From: Candidatus Bathyarchaeota archaeon
GTDB taxonomy: Archaea > Thermoproteota > Bathyarchaeia > Bathyarchaeales > Bathyarchaeaceae
DNA: 64,000 nt
NCBI GenBank assembly: GCA_004376295.1
Contig: SOJZ01000028.1
Coordinates: 1-64,000 of the forward strand
Direction: 5' to 3'
The stretch's first letter is position 1, and every line of letters starts with the position of its first letter. Positions 50,471 to 58,490 of this stretch are shown piece after piece. Position numbers and translations under genes: made by a program. The notes under the pieces are model-generated. The model did no database searches and had not been told where the DNA came from. It saw only the letters and a list, made by a program, of their open reading frames with translations.

Positions 50471-52438
50471 ATGGGCAAAGTTTGGCTCGACGACACAGAA
50501 ATCGGCACATTCGACCCTCAAAAAAAGGGCACATCAGGTAATATTTTAGTGAATGCAACAAATGTTGGCACGTTTACACTTGGCGGTGACGGGTACGTCT
50601 ACGCAAATTCAACGGTGGTTGGCACTTACGTAGCTAGTGATTTCGTCGGTTTGCCTGTTATCGCCTTAGCTTTCGGCTCAGTAACACCTCCGCAGGGTGA
50701 TGTTCTCGAGTTGAGAGTTCATTTAGGATGTTCGAAAGAGGTCTCAAGCTTCGAGTGTCTACTGCAGAACTTTGATAAGAAGTATAGCCCGGGCGGGACT
50801 TATCCAATCAACGTAGGTGATGATTGCCATTTTGACATTGGCAGGGGAGTGAATTGCCCTCTCATTCTAACGGGTCGGGTTGAAGAGATTGAGCCACAAT
50901 CCACACCTATTGAAAATTATATTCGAGTGCGAGGGAGATGCTGCGGCGAGAAGATTTTCCGACGGGTAGTGACCAAAACTTATGAGAATCAAAAAGGAGA
51001 GGCCATCGTCAAAGACCTTATTGACAATTATGTGGGTTTAAGCCATGTCCGCAACTCAACCGAGTTGATTGAAGATACGGATACGACTTATACGCTCTTG
51101 GAATATGAAAACACACCAGTTTTCGATATTCTAAAGTATATTGCGGCAACCGCTGACAAAGCTGGTGTAATCGGATTTGATTTTCGTGTTGAACCGGATG
51201 GTAAATTCGCGTTTTTCCCGAAAAACAGTAAAACTTCACCTGTCAGCCTTTCAGAACGGATCGAGGTTAGCAGTTACCGCAAGGATATTCACCGCATAAG
51301 AAATAAGATCATCGTGTATGGAGCCGCTGAAAAGCCGAATGATTCATCAAAAGATTTTGGTACAGACATGGCAACTCCGCATAAAGGGTCAAAGGTAGAC
51401 CAAGCAAGTGCCTCTGGGCAAAAGAATCTCTATGTTACAAGTACCACAGACTTTGCAGTGGGAGATAAAATTTGGATCTACATGTATCCCGATTACGAAG
51501 AGAATGAAGTGGAAAGCATAGTTGCTGGCGATCATTTAGTTTGCGTAAATAATCTTCAGCATACATACGGAATTAACACAGGGGTTATTGTTTATCCCGG
51601 CTGGGGACCCACATCGGCAGGCACGACTATTACAGCTGATGCAGCTAACAAGGAAGTTGGGAGCCGTAGCGTAAAAATAGCTGTAAATGATGGTGGAGGC
51701 TGGGGTGGCGCATTATATCATTGGGATTCACCCATAGACATGAACAAATATGTCAGCCTCAACTTTTTGATTTGCTCAAGTGTTGGCATAAGTGGAGTCA
51801 TTTCTCTAAGAGACGCTAATTTCAAACAGGCCTCTTCATCTAATCTAGGTGTTAGTAATGACGAGAATTTTCATTTTGTTTCTGTTAGAGGAGGACGAAA
51901 AAATGCTGATGGGTGGGGAGCAGAATCAGGCTTTGATTGGACCACAATCATAGAAGTAGAAATTCGGATGAACGCCAGTGTCTTAGATTACTGGATAGAT
52001 GGAATGTTTTTTGGTCATAAACGCTGGGAGACCACGCAAGAGGATTCGGGTAGCCAGGCAAGCTATGGACTGCGCGAGCTTGTGGAAGTAGATGAAGAGC
52101 TACACAGTGATAATGAATGTGAGTTGCGGGCTAAGGCTTTACTTGCACAACTGAAAGACCCTGCTGAACATTTGACGTTGCGAAGCACAGTAATTGACTA
52201 TTACGTTAATCCGCTTTTGCCAGCTGACAAAATCCCTGTTAAGCTTCCCAATGAAAACATCGACTCGGACTATCGGATCATAAACGGTGAATACCATGTG
52301 ATCGCGAGAGACCAAACCTTAGACATCACTTTGGAGCTTGGGAAAGAGGAGCCTCTGCTCGCCGACTACTTGTATGGCCTCAGATCTGGAGCAGTCACGC
52401 TGGAGAGATTATCGAGGACAAAAGCGGGAGTGAGATAG
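50471..52438 (+). CDS. Baseplate hub-like tail protein with inserted lectin-like domain
   Basis: About 655 aa from ATG 50471. N-terminal beta prism-like strands (VWLDDTEIGTFDP, ILVNATNVGTFTLGGDGYVY: two similar 'x-V-G-T-F' repeats). Then a hub/gpD-like region (LELRVHLGCSKEVSSFECLLQNF, GRCCGEKIFRRVV) and a phage late-control-like portion (DILKYIAATADKAG, HRIRNKIIVYGAAEKP). An inserted beta-sandwich (residues ~360-520, VGSRSVKIAVNDGGGWGGAL) is followed by the hub C-terminal part (LTLRSTVIDYYVNPLLPADK). It would cap the tail tube. Confidence 0.7.
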   Translation: MGKVWLDDTEIGTFDPQKKGTSGNILVNATNVGTFTLGGDGYVYANSTVVGTYVASDFVGLPVIALAFGSVTPPQGDVLELRVHLGCSKEVSSFECLLQNFDKKYSPGGTYPINVGDDCHFDIGRGVNCPLILTGRVEEIEPQSTPIENYIRVRGRCCGEKIFRRVVTKTYENQKGEAIVKDLIDNYVGLSHVRNSTELIEDTDTTYTLLEYENTPVFDILKYIAATADKAGVIGFDFRVEPDGKFAFFPKNSKTSPVSLSERIEVSSYRKDIHRIRNKIIVYGAAEKPNDSSKDFGTDMATPHKGSKVDQASASGQKNLYVTSTTDFAVGDKIWIYMYPDYEENEVESIVAGDHLVCVNNLQHTYGINTGVIVYPGWGPTSAGTTITADAANKEVGSRSVKIAVNDGGGWGGALYHWDSPIDMNKYVSLNFLICSSVGISGVISLRDANFKQASSSNLGVSNDENFHFVSVRGGRKNADGWGAESGFDWTTIIEVEIRMNASVLDYWIDGMFFGHKRWETTQEDSGSQASYGLRELVEVDEELHSDNECELRAKALLAQLKDPAEHLTLRSTVIDYYVNPLLPADKIPVKLPNENIDSDYRIINGEYHVIARDQTLDITLELGKEEPLLADYLYGLRSGAVTLERLSRTKAGVR

Positions 52439-52681
52439 ATGGCTGAGGTTCCTTGGGGTCAAAGTCCAGAAGCTTTCAAAACCATTGCTCAAGGCTTATT
52501 GTGGGCCGCGATGATCGGTGGTGCCATAACGAAAGTTACGCGTGAATGGGAAGGAACGGGTAGCTCAAAGGTTTTGAAACGTGTAAAATTGTGGCATGGA
52601 ACAACTGAGATTTTACGGTTGCGTTATGATTACGACAGCGATGGAGATAATGTAACAATCGAAGCGGAGGAGATCAGTTAA
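52439..52681 (+). CDS. Small tail-module protein (80 aa)
   Basis: 80 aa: a short hydrophobic helix (GLLWAAMIGGAIT) then a beta-rich half (VLKRVKLWHGTTEILRLRYD) with an acidic end. Start and stop overlap or abut the neighbours (TAGATG; TAATG). No family recognised; likely part of the baseplate/fibre assembly. Confidence 0.65.
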   Translation: MAEVPWGQSPEAFKTIAQGLLWAAMIGGAITKVTREWEGTGSSKVLKRVKLWHGTTEILRLRYDYDSDGDNVTIEAEEIS

Positions 52682-53682
52682 TGGCTTTTGCAGAGGACAT
52701 CCACAAACATAAACATAGTAAACTCAAGAATGTAGGACCAGATGATCATCATCGTAAATGGGGGCTCTTCGATGAACCTTCATGGATTCGCACGTTATAT
52801 TCGCCATTGGGGACGTTTACAAAAGTAGGAGTTACTCTTTTAGGAGTCGGGGGATGGCATCCAGATTGGGTTAGTCATCCAAGACCCATTTACAATGAGG
52901 CTGATGGTAAGTATTGGGTCTATTTTGCTGGGGGCAACACAAATAGAAGCATAGGGCTCGCAATTGGAACAAGCCTGAAATCTGCTTTAACAGAAATCAC
53001 GGATGGTATTGGAGGAACAAGTAGAGTATTAAATCCAAGTGGCACGGCTGGAGCCTTCGATGAAACTGGTGTAAGTTTTCCAACCGTTATCTACGATCCA
53101 TTGGATGTTGCCGCTAAGCGGTGGAAAATGCTTTTCAATGGGAGAAATGGAGCCGGAGTTTATGAGAAGATAGGTTATGCTTACAGTGCTGATGGCAAAT
53201 CTTGGACAAAATATGCGAATAACCCCGTCTTCGAAATAGCTGACAGGCGAGTGGATAGCGCTGCACTTTTTAGGCTTGGAAACAAATTTTATTTGCTGTA
53301 TAGACAGACACTCGTTGACCCACAACAGATAGGTCTGGCTTACTCAGACGACTGTATCACATGGACGCAATACCCTAACAACCCTGTTTTACAGCTGGGT
53401 TCAGCTGGAGAGTGGGATGACAATGTCGTAGCCTACGTAACACTCTATTTTGACCAAGGTACTTTCTATATGGTTTATTCCGGGAAACAGGCAACAGGAC
53501 TCTATAAAATGGGCTTGGCTTTGAGTACAAACTGTTTCAGCTGGACCAAACTGCCTTTCAATCCTGTCTTAACGGACACTGTTTCAGTGTCAACAGGCTG
53601 TTTGATTCGCATAGAAGATGAGTTCATTCTGGTTTATGAACAAAACATCCCAAAAAGCATCCGTTCGGCAACAATTCCATAG
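52681..53682 (+). CDS. Five-bladed propeller (glycosidase-like) tail adhesin
   Basis: 333 aa. N-terminal virion-attachment segment (AEDIHKHKHSKLKNVGPDDHH), then repeated propeller blades: PRPIYNEADGKYWVYFAGG, IGYAYSADGKSWTKYANNPV, IGLAYSDDCITWTQYPNNPV, MGLALSTNCFSWTKLPFNPV. The recurring S-D-D/x-W-T-K-Y-x-N-N-P-V motif is typical of GH43/GH130-type propellers. Could bind or cleave host surface glycan as a receptor-recognition protein. No catalytic acid was assigned. Confidence 0.72.
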   Translation: MAFAEDIHKHKHSKLKNVGPDDHHRKWGLFDEPSWIRTLYSPLGTFTKVGVTLLGVGGWHPDWVSHPRPIYNEADGKYWVYFAGGNTNRSIGLAIGTSLKSALTEITDGIGGTSRVLNPSGTAGAFDETGVSFPTVIYDPLDVAAKRWKMLFNGRNGAGVYEKIGYAYSADGKSWTKYANNPVFEIADRRVDSAALFRLGNKFYLLYRQTLVDPQQIGLAYSDDCITWTQYPNNPVLQLGSAGEWDDNVVAYVTLYFDQGTFYMVYSGKQATGLYKMGLALSTNCFSWTKLPFNPVLTDTVSVSTGCLIRIEDEFILVYEQNIPKSIRSATIP

Positions 53683-53696
53683 GAGACGATTTTCTC

Positions 53697-53819
53697 TTGA
53701 TTGAGTTTTGGAATGTTGTTATCGCGCTTATCGTGGGATTGATTGGAGGAGCCGCTATTCAGAGCGCATGGTTGCACAGCAAGAAAAGAAAGGAGTTTGA
53801 CAAAAAGTATGGTGAGTAA
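53697..53819 (+). CDS. Small single-TM protein (40 aa)
   Basis: TTG 53697 (AGGAGA upstream) to TAA 53817-53819. One helix (FWNVVIALIVGLIGGAAIQ) followed by a basic tail (HSKKRKEFDKKYGE). Overlaps the next gene's start by 11 nt. Holin-like by size only. Confidence 0.55.
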   Translation: MIEFWNVVIALIVGLIGGAAIQSAWLHSKKRKEFDKKYGE

Positions 53820-54204
53820 GACTTTACGACTCGACGATGTTCTCCAAGTTACTTCCAGCTTAAATTTCGGCGATCTCATTGAGATTCATTGGTTGGACGC
53901 CTCGGAGGCTACAGGTCAGCTTGAGCATGACAGGTTTGACACGCCAGTGCAGAGTGTAGGCTATTTCCTCGCGGTTAAGGGGCGAAAGACGAAGCATATT
54001 GTTATAGCAAAGGAAATTGTAGACAATAGAAGCTATCACTACAATGTTATTCCAGTTGGCATGATTCAAAACCTCAGGATTGTTCAACGCAACGGTTTGA
54101 AACCTTATGTTAAGCGTGTTCTGAAAAAGTTTGCTGCTGCCACTGTGCCTAGGCTTCGTAAAAAGGATGGATGGGTGTATGCGACTAAAAAACATAATTC
54201 GTAA
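53809..54204 (+). CDS. Hypothetical protein of the viral module
   Basis: 131 aa from ATG 53809. Beta-rich N-terminal half (LNFGDLIEIHWLDASEATG; VGYFLAVKGRKTKHIVIAKE) and strongly basic C-terminal third (LKPYVKRVLKKFAAATVPRLRKK). Soluble, no Cys. The SH3-like barrel pattern suggests nucleic-acid or capsid-interior binding; not recognised. Overlaps the next gene by 26 nt. Confidence 0.6.
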   Translation: MVSKTLRLDDVLQVTSSLNFGDLIEIHWLDASEATGQLEHDRFDTPVQSVGYFLAVKGRKTKHIVIAKEIVDNRSYHYNVIPVGMIQNLRIVQRNGLKPYVKRVLKKFAAATVPRLRKKDGWVYATKKHNS

Positions 54205-54445
54205 GGCCTTAACAAAAACAGTTGTTGTTCAGGTGGGAGCTCGTAAGAAGCAGAAGCGAGTTCAAGTGCTGCCTAGCGAACAGATTGTTTACCTGGTCTA
54301 TTTTGCAATTGTAGCGTTCGTAGGCTTAACCGCCTTGGAAATTGTTCACATGGTATTCTTCGGTGTTTGGAACAGTGAGATTTTCTCAGCAATTACTTGC
54401 CTCATCGGGACCATCTCAGGTATCTTCATCAGTCAAAATGCGTGA
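54179..54445 (+). CDS. Small membrane protein with basic N terminus (holin-like?)
   Basis: 88 aa from ATG 54179. Basic, helical first 35 residues (MRLKNIIRKALTKTVVVQV, ARKKQKRV), then two TM helices (QIVYLVYFAIVAFVGLTALEIV; IFSAITCLIGTISGIFI) and no tail. Candidate holin or internal membrane component. Lies just upstream of the terminase genes. Confidence 0.6.
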   Translation: MRLKNIIRKALTKTVVVQVGARKKQKRVQVLPSEQIVYLVYFAIVAFVGLTALEIVHMVFFGVWNSEIFSAITCLIGTISGIFISQNA

Positions 54446-54470
54446 TCAAGATTGAGAGAGGTAATCATAT

Positions 54471-54848
54471 TTGAATCCTAATAGCAACCAAATTTTAAAA
54501 ACAACCGTTTTTCCGCAAATAAAAAAGATAGCGAAAAAATACAAGAAGGTCGATACTCAGAGAGAACGTGCTGAACTCATTTTTGATTTGAAAGTTATCC
54601 TTGAGACTTACAAAAAATACGCTTCTAAGCTGAACAAGCCTGGGCGTCCTGGAAAGTTTGAAATGAAATGTGCACAGCTTGCGGCGTACATTGCGAGAAG
54701 CATCAACATTATCGCAACGAAATATGACGCTGTCAAAATTAAAGAAATTTTGGATGAAATGGCGGAGAGGGTTTCTAAACTTGAGCAGCTTCGAAAGACA
54801 GATAAAAAGCCTAGACGAAAGAGTTGGAGATCTAGAAAGAGCCGCTGA
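54471..54848 (+). CDS. Candidate small terminase subunit
   Basis: 125 aa, TTG start with GAGAGG upstream. Basic, helical; KVILETYKKYASKLNKPGRPGKFEMK and AAYIARSINIIATKYDAVKI, ending in an Arg/Lys-rich tail. The place immediately before (and overlapping) the large terminase, plus size and charge, suggest TerS. A helix-turn-helix is not obvious, so this rests on context. Confidence 0.5.
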   Translation: MNPNSNQILKTTVFPQIKKIAKKYKKVDTQRERAELIFDLKVILETYKKYASKLNKPGRPGKFEMKCAQLAAYIARSINIIATKYDAVKIKEILDEMAERVSKLEQLRKTDKKPRRKSWRSRKSR

Positions 54849-56244
54849 ACCGCCGAAGATACCCAAGGACTCTGTGCGGTTTTTCAAAAAGGTTCTGCGT
54901 ATCAAACCTTATTCATATCAGGCCAAGTTTCTACAGGATGAAAAACCGTTAAGGGTTATCCGTTGGCCTCGGCGAGCTGGCAAAACCACGTGCATGTCAG
55001 GGGACGACATTCGCTTCGCTGCTAGCAATCCGAATTCAACAATTCTAGTTATAATGCCTAAATTCCAGCAAACAAAGGAAATCTATTTTCAGGGCGAGGG
55101 TGGCCTGTATGACCATTTAGCACGGATGAACCCAGAAGACTTTGAGGACATTATAAAAGAGCAGTTACGAACTACCATCCGTTTCAGAAATGGTTCCCGG
55201 ATCCTAGCGGAGGTACCTGAACCCTTTACGATTCGCGGGCATGGGCCCAGGAAAATATCGATTGACGAAATGAACTTCATTCGCAAAGACGCTGATTTGT
55301 GGTTGAGCGCCCTGTTACCTATGACTTTGACGCGGAAAGTTTACATCAACGTGGCCTCTACGCCTTGGAACAAGGACTCCATATATTGGAAAATGTGCTT
55401 TGACAAAGCCTTCAAAATATTCTCGGGCAACGCTCATGAACACGATCCGCCTCGTTATTTCCTAACCTATGAAGACGTGTTGAAACCTAAAGGTCCGTTA
55501 GAGCCTAAGCAAGTTGAGATAATGCGTGAGCAATATGCTGGTAATCCTTGGCGTTGGAAACGTGAAATGGAATGTGCTTTTGTAGATGATGAAACTGCCT
55601 TTCTTCCATCGAGCTTAATCATTAAGTGCCAAAACGAGGACTTGGAATTTGCGAAGTTTGAGGACAACATAGCTGGCAGATTCTACGTTGGGTGGGACCT
55701 TGGGCGTGAACGAGATCCTGGCGCCGTCGCCATTATAGACCTCAATGTTCACAGTGATGTGTGCCACTTGGTTCATTGTATATCCTTCAAATTGGGAACT
55801 CCTTACGTTAGTCAGATGGCTTACATAAAAAGCATCTGCGACCGGTGGAAGGGCGTCAACAATGTTTACTATGATCACACAGGCACTAAAGGAATTGACG
55901 AAGAAATTGAGCGCACAGGATTTCCAGGATTAGAGGGCATCGATTTCACTAAGCCCAATAAACATGGTATGGCCCTGACATTAAAGCAGCTTATGATGAC
56001 TCCACGGAAAGCTGATAAAGGCTTGGCGCCGCAGGATGCACGCCGCAGATTTGAGCTTCCCTACGATCAAGATGTGCAGACTGAGCTAAATGTTGTTCAA
56101 TGGGAACAGACTAAGGGTAGCGAGCTCTATACATTCTCTCATCCTGAAGGTTCTCATGATGATCGTTTCTGGGCTATTGCCTTAAGCGTTTATGCAGCTA
56201 TTGCAGGAGGGCCAGAGCCATATTTAGGTATGATTCCACGATGA
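54781..56244 (+). CDS. Terminase large subunit
   Basis: 487 aa from TTG 54781 (GAGAGGG 9 nt upstream; an earlier in-frame ATG at 54670 would overlap the previous gene deeply). ATPase: Walker A WPRRAGKT, Walker B KISIDEMNF. RNase H-like nuclease: VGWDLGRERDPGA, YYDHTGTKGIDEE and SHDDRFWAIALS (acidic triad). A coiled coil (SFERQIKSLDERVGDLERA) opens the protein. It packages DNA into proheads with the portal, which lies 17 kb away on the other strand. Confidence 0.92.
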   Translation: MSSFERQIKSLDERVGDLERAAEPPKIPKDSVRFFKKVLRIKPYSYQAKFLQDEKPLRVIRWPRRAGKTTCMSGDDIRFAASNPNSTILVIMPKFQQTKEIYFQGEGGLYDHLARMNPEDFEDIIKEQLRTTIRFRNGSRILAEVPEPFTIRGHGPRKISIDEMNFIRKDADLWLSALLPMTLTRKVYINVASTPWNKDSIYWKMCFDKAFKIFSGNAHEHDPPRYFLTYEDVLKPKGPLEPKQVEIMREQYAGNPWRWKREMECAFVDDETAFLPSSLIIKCQNEDLEFAKFEDNIAGRFYVGWDLGRERDPGAVAIIDLNVHSDVCHLVHCISFKLGTPYVSQMAYIKSICDRWKGVNNVYYDHTGTKGIDEEIERTGFPGLEGIDFTKPNKHGMALTLKQLMMTPRKADKGLAPQDARRRFELPYDQDVQTELNVVQWEQTKGSELYTFSHPEGSHDDRFWAIALSVYAAIAGGPEPYLGMIPR

Positions 56245-57683
56245 GGCGCCGAGAGTTTTTCAAGGTCACTAAGATAACGCGGAAGTTTGATCGACGCACT
56301 GGCAAATTCACCATTAATATTCGTTATAAGACTAGGACTGAGGTTACTCCTCGAACCGTGGCGGTTTCTGAAGCTTTCGGCTTGGGCGTGGACGAGTTTC
56401 AGGAGCATGTAGTCTATGATAATGTTGAGCTAAAGATAGGGCCCAAGGATATTGTCTATATTACTGGCGATTCTGGGTCCGGGAAAAGCGTGCTGCTACG
56501 AGCATTGGAGAAGGACCTAGCCGGAGAAACCGTTAATATTGCCGATGTAAAAGTTGTTTCGTCACTGCCACTCATTGATACCATTGGTCAAACAATAGAA
56601 AAGGGTCTCGAGCTGCTCTCTCGAGTAGGCTTAAACGATGCTTTCCTTTTTGTACGTCGCTACGATCAGCTCTCAGATGGTCAGAAATACAGGTATCGAA
56701 TTGCCAAGATGATTGAAGCTGGAAAGCAATACTGGATTTTAGATGAGTTCTGCAGCCTGCTGGACCGAGACACTGCTAAGATTGTGGCGCATAACATTCG
56801 GAAGTTGGCTAGGCAGGAAGGAAAAGCGGTTTTAGCTGCTACAACGCACACCGATTTATACGAGGATCTCAGACCGATGGTGCACATTCATAAGCGGTTT
56901 GGCAAAGAAATTACGGTTAAGTATCATACTGATAGGTATACATCGCAGTGTACACTGGTCAAGGAAATGCAGATCCAAGAAGGCACGCGTGAAGATTATG
57001 AGGAGTTAGCTGTTTTTCATTACCGTGACAGCCGAAGACTTGTGTGCCCTCAGAAAATCTTCGTTTTGAAACGTGAAGGTGAGCTCTGCGGGGTCATTGT
57101 TTACAAGTCTCCTGCGGTGCGTACGGCTGGGAGAAAAAAGGCTTTTGGGAGAGTGTTAACGATTTATGAAGTGAATCAAGTTTTAACATGCATCGCTCGG
57201 GTTGTAGTTCATCCAAAATATCGTACGATCGGGCTTGGCGTGAAGCTCGTGCGTGAAACGCTTCCTTTAGCCGACAAACCTTACGTGGAAACAACCGCAG
57301 TTATGGCCCGCTACAATCCGTTTTTCGAACGTGCAGGAATGACAAAAATCGCTGAGAGCACGCCCCGCCCAGCGATCCTGGAAGGCGTAGAGAAGCTGAG
57401 GCGTCTTGGATTTAACCAAGTGCTGCTCGGCTCAACCAAGTATACAATTCAACGAATGCGTAAGAACCCCTGCCTTATCAAAAAAGTTAGAACGGTTTTC
57501 AAGCACGTCTCAAAGGCTGGAGGCGTTTACCGGAAGCGCATAGCATCCACGGGCCGCGCCTACATGAAACATAACGAGTTCTGTGAGTGTGTGGACCGTG
57601 CAGACATAGAGAAGCTGGCGCGAATGATCAAAATCCTTAGCTTTCTCATTCAGACAAAAGTCTACCTATTCTGGAAAAGATAA
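56241..57683 (+). CDS. ABC-type ATPase fused to a GNAT acetyltransferase (COG2401-like)
   Basis: 480 aa. Residues ~40-235 are an ABC ATPase without membrane domain: Walker A TGDSGSGKS, signature QLSDGQKYR and Walker B YWILDEF. Residues ~240-400 form a GNAT domain: CIARVVVHPKYRTIGLGVKLV is the acetyl-CoA-binding motif A. A basic helical C terminus follows. COG2401 is the family of ABC ATPases fused to a predicted acetyltransferase. Overlaps the terminase stop by 4 nt, so it is co-expressed with packaging genes. Role unknown; packaging motor accessory, or modification of capsid or host protein. Confidence 0.85.
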   Translation: MRRREFFKVTKITRKFDRRTGKFTINIRYKTRTEVTPRTVAVSEAFGLGVDEFQEHVVYDNVELKIGPKDIVYITGDSGSGKSVLLRALEKDLAGETVNIADVKVVSSLPLIDTIGQTIEKGLELLSRVGLNDAFLFVRRYDQLSDGQKYRYRIAKMIEAGKQYWILDEFCSLLDRDTAKIVAHNIRKLARQEGKAVLAATTHTDLYEDLRPMVHIHKRFGKEITVKYHTDRYTSQCTLVKEMQIQEGTREDYEELAVFHYRDSRRLVCPQKIFVLKREGELCGVIVYKSPAVRTAGRKKAFGRVLTIYEVNQVLTCIARVVVHPKYRTIGLGVKLVRETLPLADKPYVETTAVMARYNPFFERAGMTKIAESTPRPAILEGVEKLRRLGFNQVLLGSTKYTIQRMRKNPCLIKKVRTVFKHVSKAGGVYRKRIASTGRAYMKHNEFCECVDRADIEKLARMIKILSFLIQTKVYLFWKR

Positions 57684-57786
57684 ACCGGGCGGCTTTGTTG
57701 AAAGATGTATGTATGCTGTTTAGTTCTGTTTTTATTCTTCTAGCTTGTTTGGCGCGTTTTGATCCATTCTGTCACCTTCTCTTCTG

Positions 57787-58065
57787 TCATTTTGTTCCAA
57801 ACCACTTCACAATAGCATCGAGAGTTTTTATGAACTCTTCAGATACTTCATCATCTAAAACACTATGACCGCATTCTTTGATACTCCGCTTAATCGTCAT
57901 TTTTAATTCCTCCAAATCTTCCTTAAGCCATGAAGCAAAAGGAAATTCTTTCTTAGCTTCCTCAACAGTGCGTAGCATCATAACTAAATCGGTCATAGGA
58001 CGAATATTTTCAGGTAATCCTTTTGCTTTCCATTTTTTTATTCGTTTTTCAAATTCACCCTTCAA
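57787..58065 (-). CDS. Small helical protein (92 aa)
   Basis: Acidic/basic helical protein with no motif (KRIKKWKAKGLPENIRPM and IKECGHSVLDDEVSEEFIKT). TTG start preceded by GGATGTGG. Second gene of a minus-strand pair at the right edge of the viral module. Unknown function; pair arrangement recalls small toxin-antitoxin modules, but no toxin family is recognised. Confidence 0.6.
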   Translation of the reverse strand: MKGEFEKRIKKWKAKGLPENIRPMTDLVMMLRTVEEAKKEFPFASWLKEDLEELKMTIKRSIKECGHSVLDDEVSEEFIKTLDAIVKWFGTK

Positions 58066-58092
58066 TTTTCCACATCCTTTTTTGTGCGAGGA

Positions 58093-58320
58093 TTATTTAT
58101 TCTCAAAAGGTTCCCATCGATCATCTGTATCTTCCATGATTAGTATTTTCTGTGAGCCTATTGGTATGCCTGATGCTTTCTGTCCATGCGGATCAACAAT
58201 TCTACCCCAAGGACCATACCGACCACTTTTGGTTATATGGATTTCTAAGTATGCATTTTTGTTCCAATGGGGTAATCTAACTTTCTTGATTCCTTTTTTA
58301 GCCAATTCGCTTATTTTCAC
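58093..58320 (-). CDS. Small beta-rich protein (75 aa)
   Basis: GTG start with a strong AAGGAGG 7-8 nt upstream. KKVRLPHWNKNAYLEIHIT and RYGPWGRIVDPHGQKASGIP, with Gly and aromatic residues, suggest a small beta barrel. No Cys or TM. First gene of the minus-strand pair; 27 bp before the 92-aa gene. Not recognised. Confidence 0.65.
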   Translation of the reverse strand: MKISELAKKGIKKVRLPHWNKNAYLEIHITKSGRYGPWGRIVDPHGQKASGIPIGSQKILIMEDTDDRWEPFENK

Positions 58321-58448
58321 TTTGTTTCCTCCTTATTTTCTATTACAGTCTAAGATTTAAAAATTCTATTAGCCTCAATTTCTTCTTTGGTTGCGCCCCA
58401 TGCGCTATTCATGAAACTACTAGCTGTCTACTTTCCTTTCTGTCTTTG

Positions 58449-58490
58449 TCGTAGGGTGTGTATGTCGATGAGGGCTCCGGTTGCGATTGC
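58449..58490. repeat. 42-bp repeat, copy B (relic of the 49-aa gene)
   Basis: Same 42 bp as 18558-18599 with a single C-to-T change. On the minus strand it still encodes AIATGALIDIHTLR and then runs 6 codons to a stop. The upstream part of the gene is absent, with a sharp boundary at 58490/58491. Confidence 0.85.

Larger units (their letters stand above)
36411..58320. mobile_element. Head-tail virus structural module (defective provirus, satellite or GTA-like element)
   Basis: The interval from the small membrane gene at 36411 to the last minus-strand small gene at 58320 contains a near-complete HK97-type virion gene set plus three cargo genes (methyltransferase, epimerase, glycosyltransferase). 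No integrase, replication protein, DNA polymerase, primase or helicase was recognised. Left neighbour is an intact flippase gene; right neighbour is a relic of the same kind of gene. No convincing flanking attachment-site pair was found. Boundaries are approximate. Confidence 0.8.

Noticed and set aside
57787-58320. Two small minus-strand genes as a toxin-antitoxin pair
   Set aside because: Neither protein shows a recognised toxin or antitoxin motif; only gene size and spacing suggest it.
18558-58490. The 42-bp repeat pair as attachment sites of a 40-kb element
   Set aside because: The interval includes core genes (rpo12, taw1, glycan cluster), no copy lies at the left edge of the viral module, and the repeat is coding.
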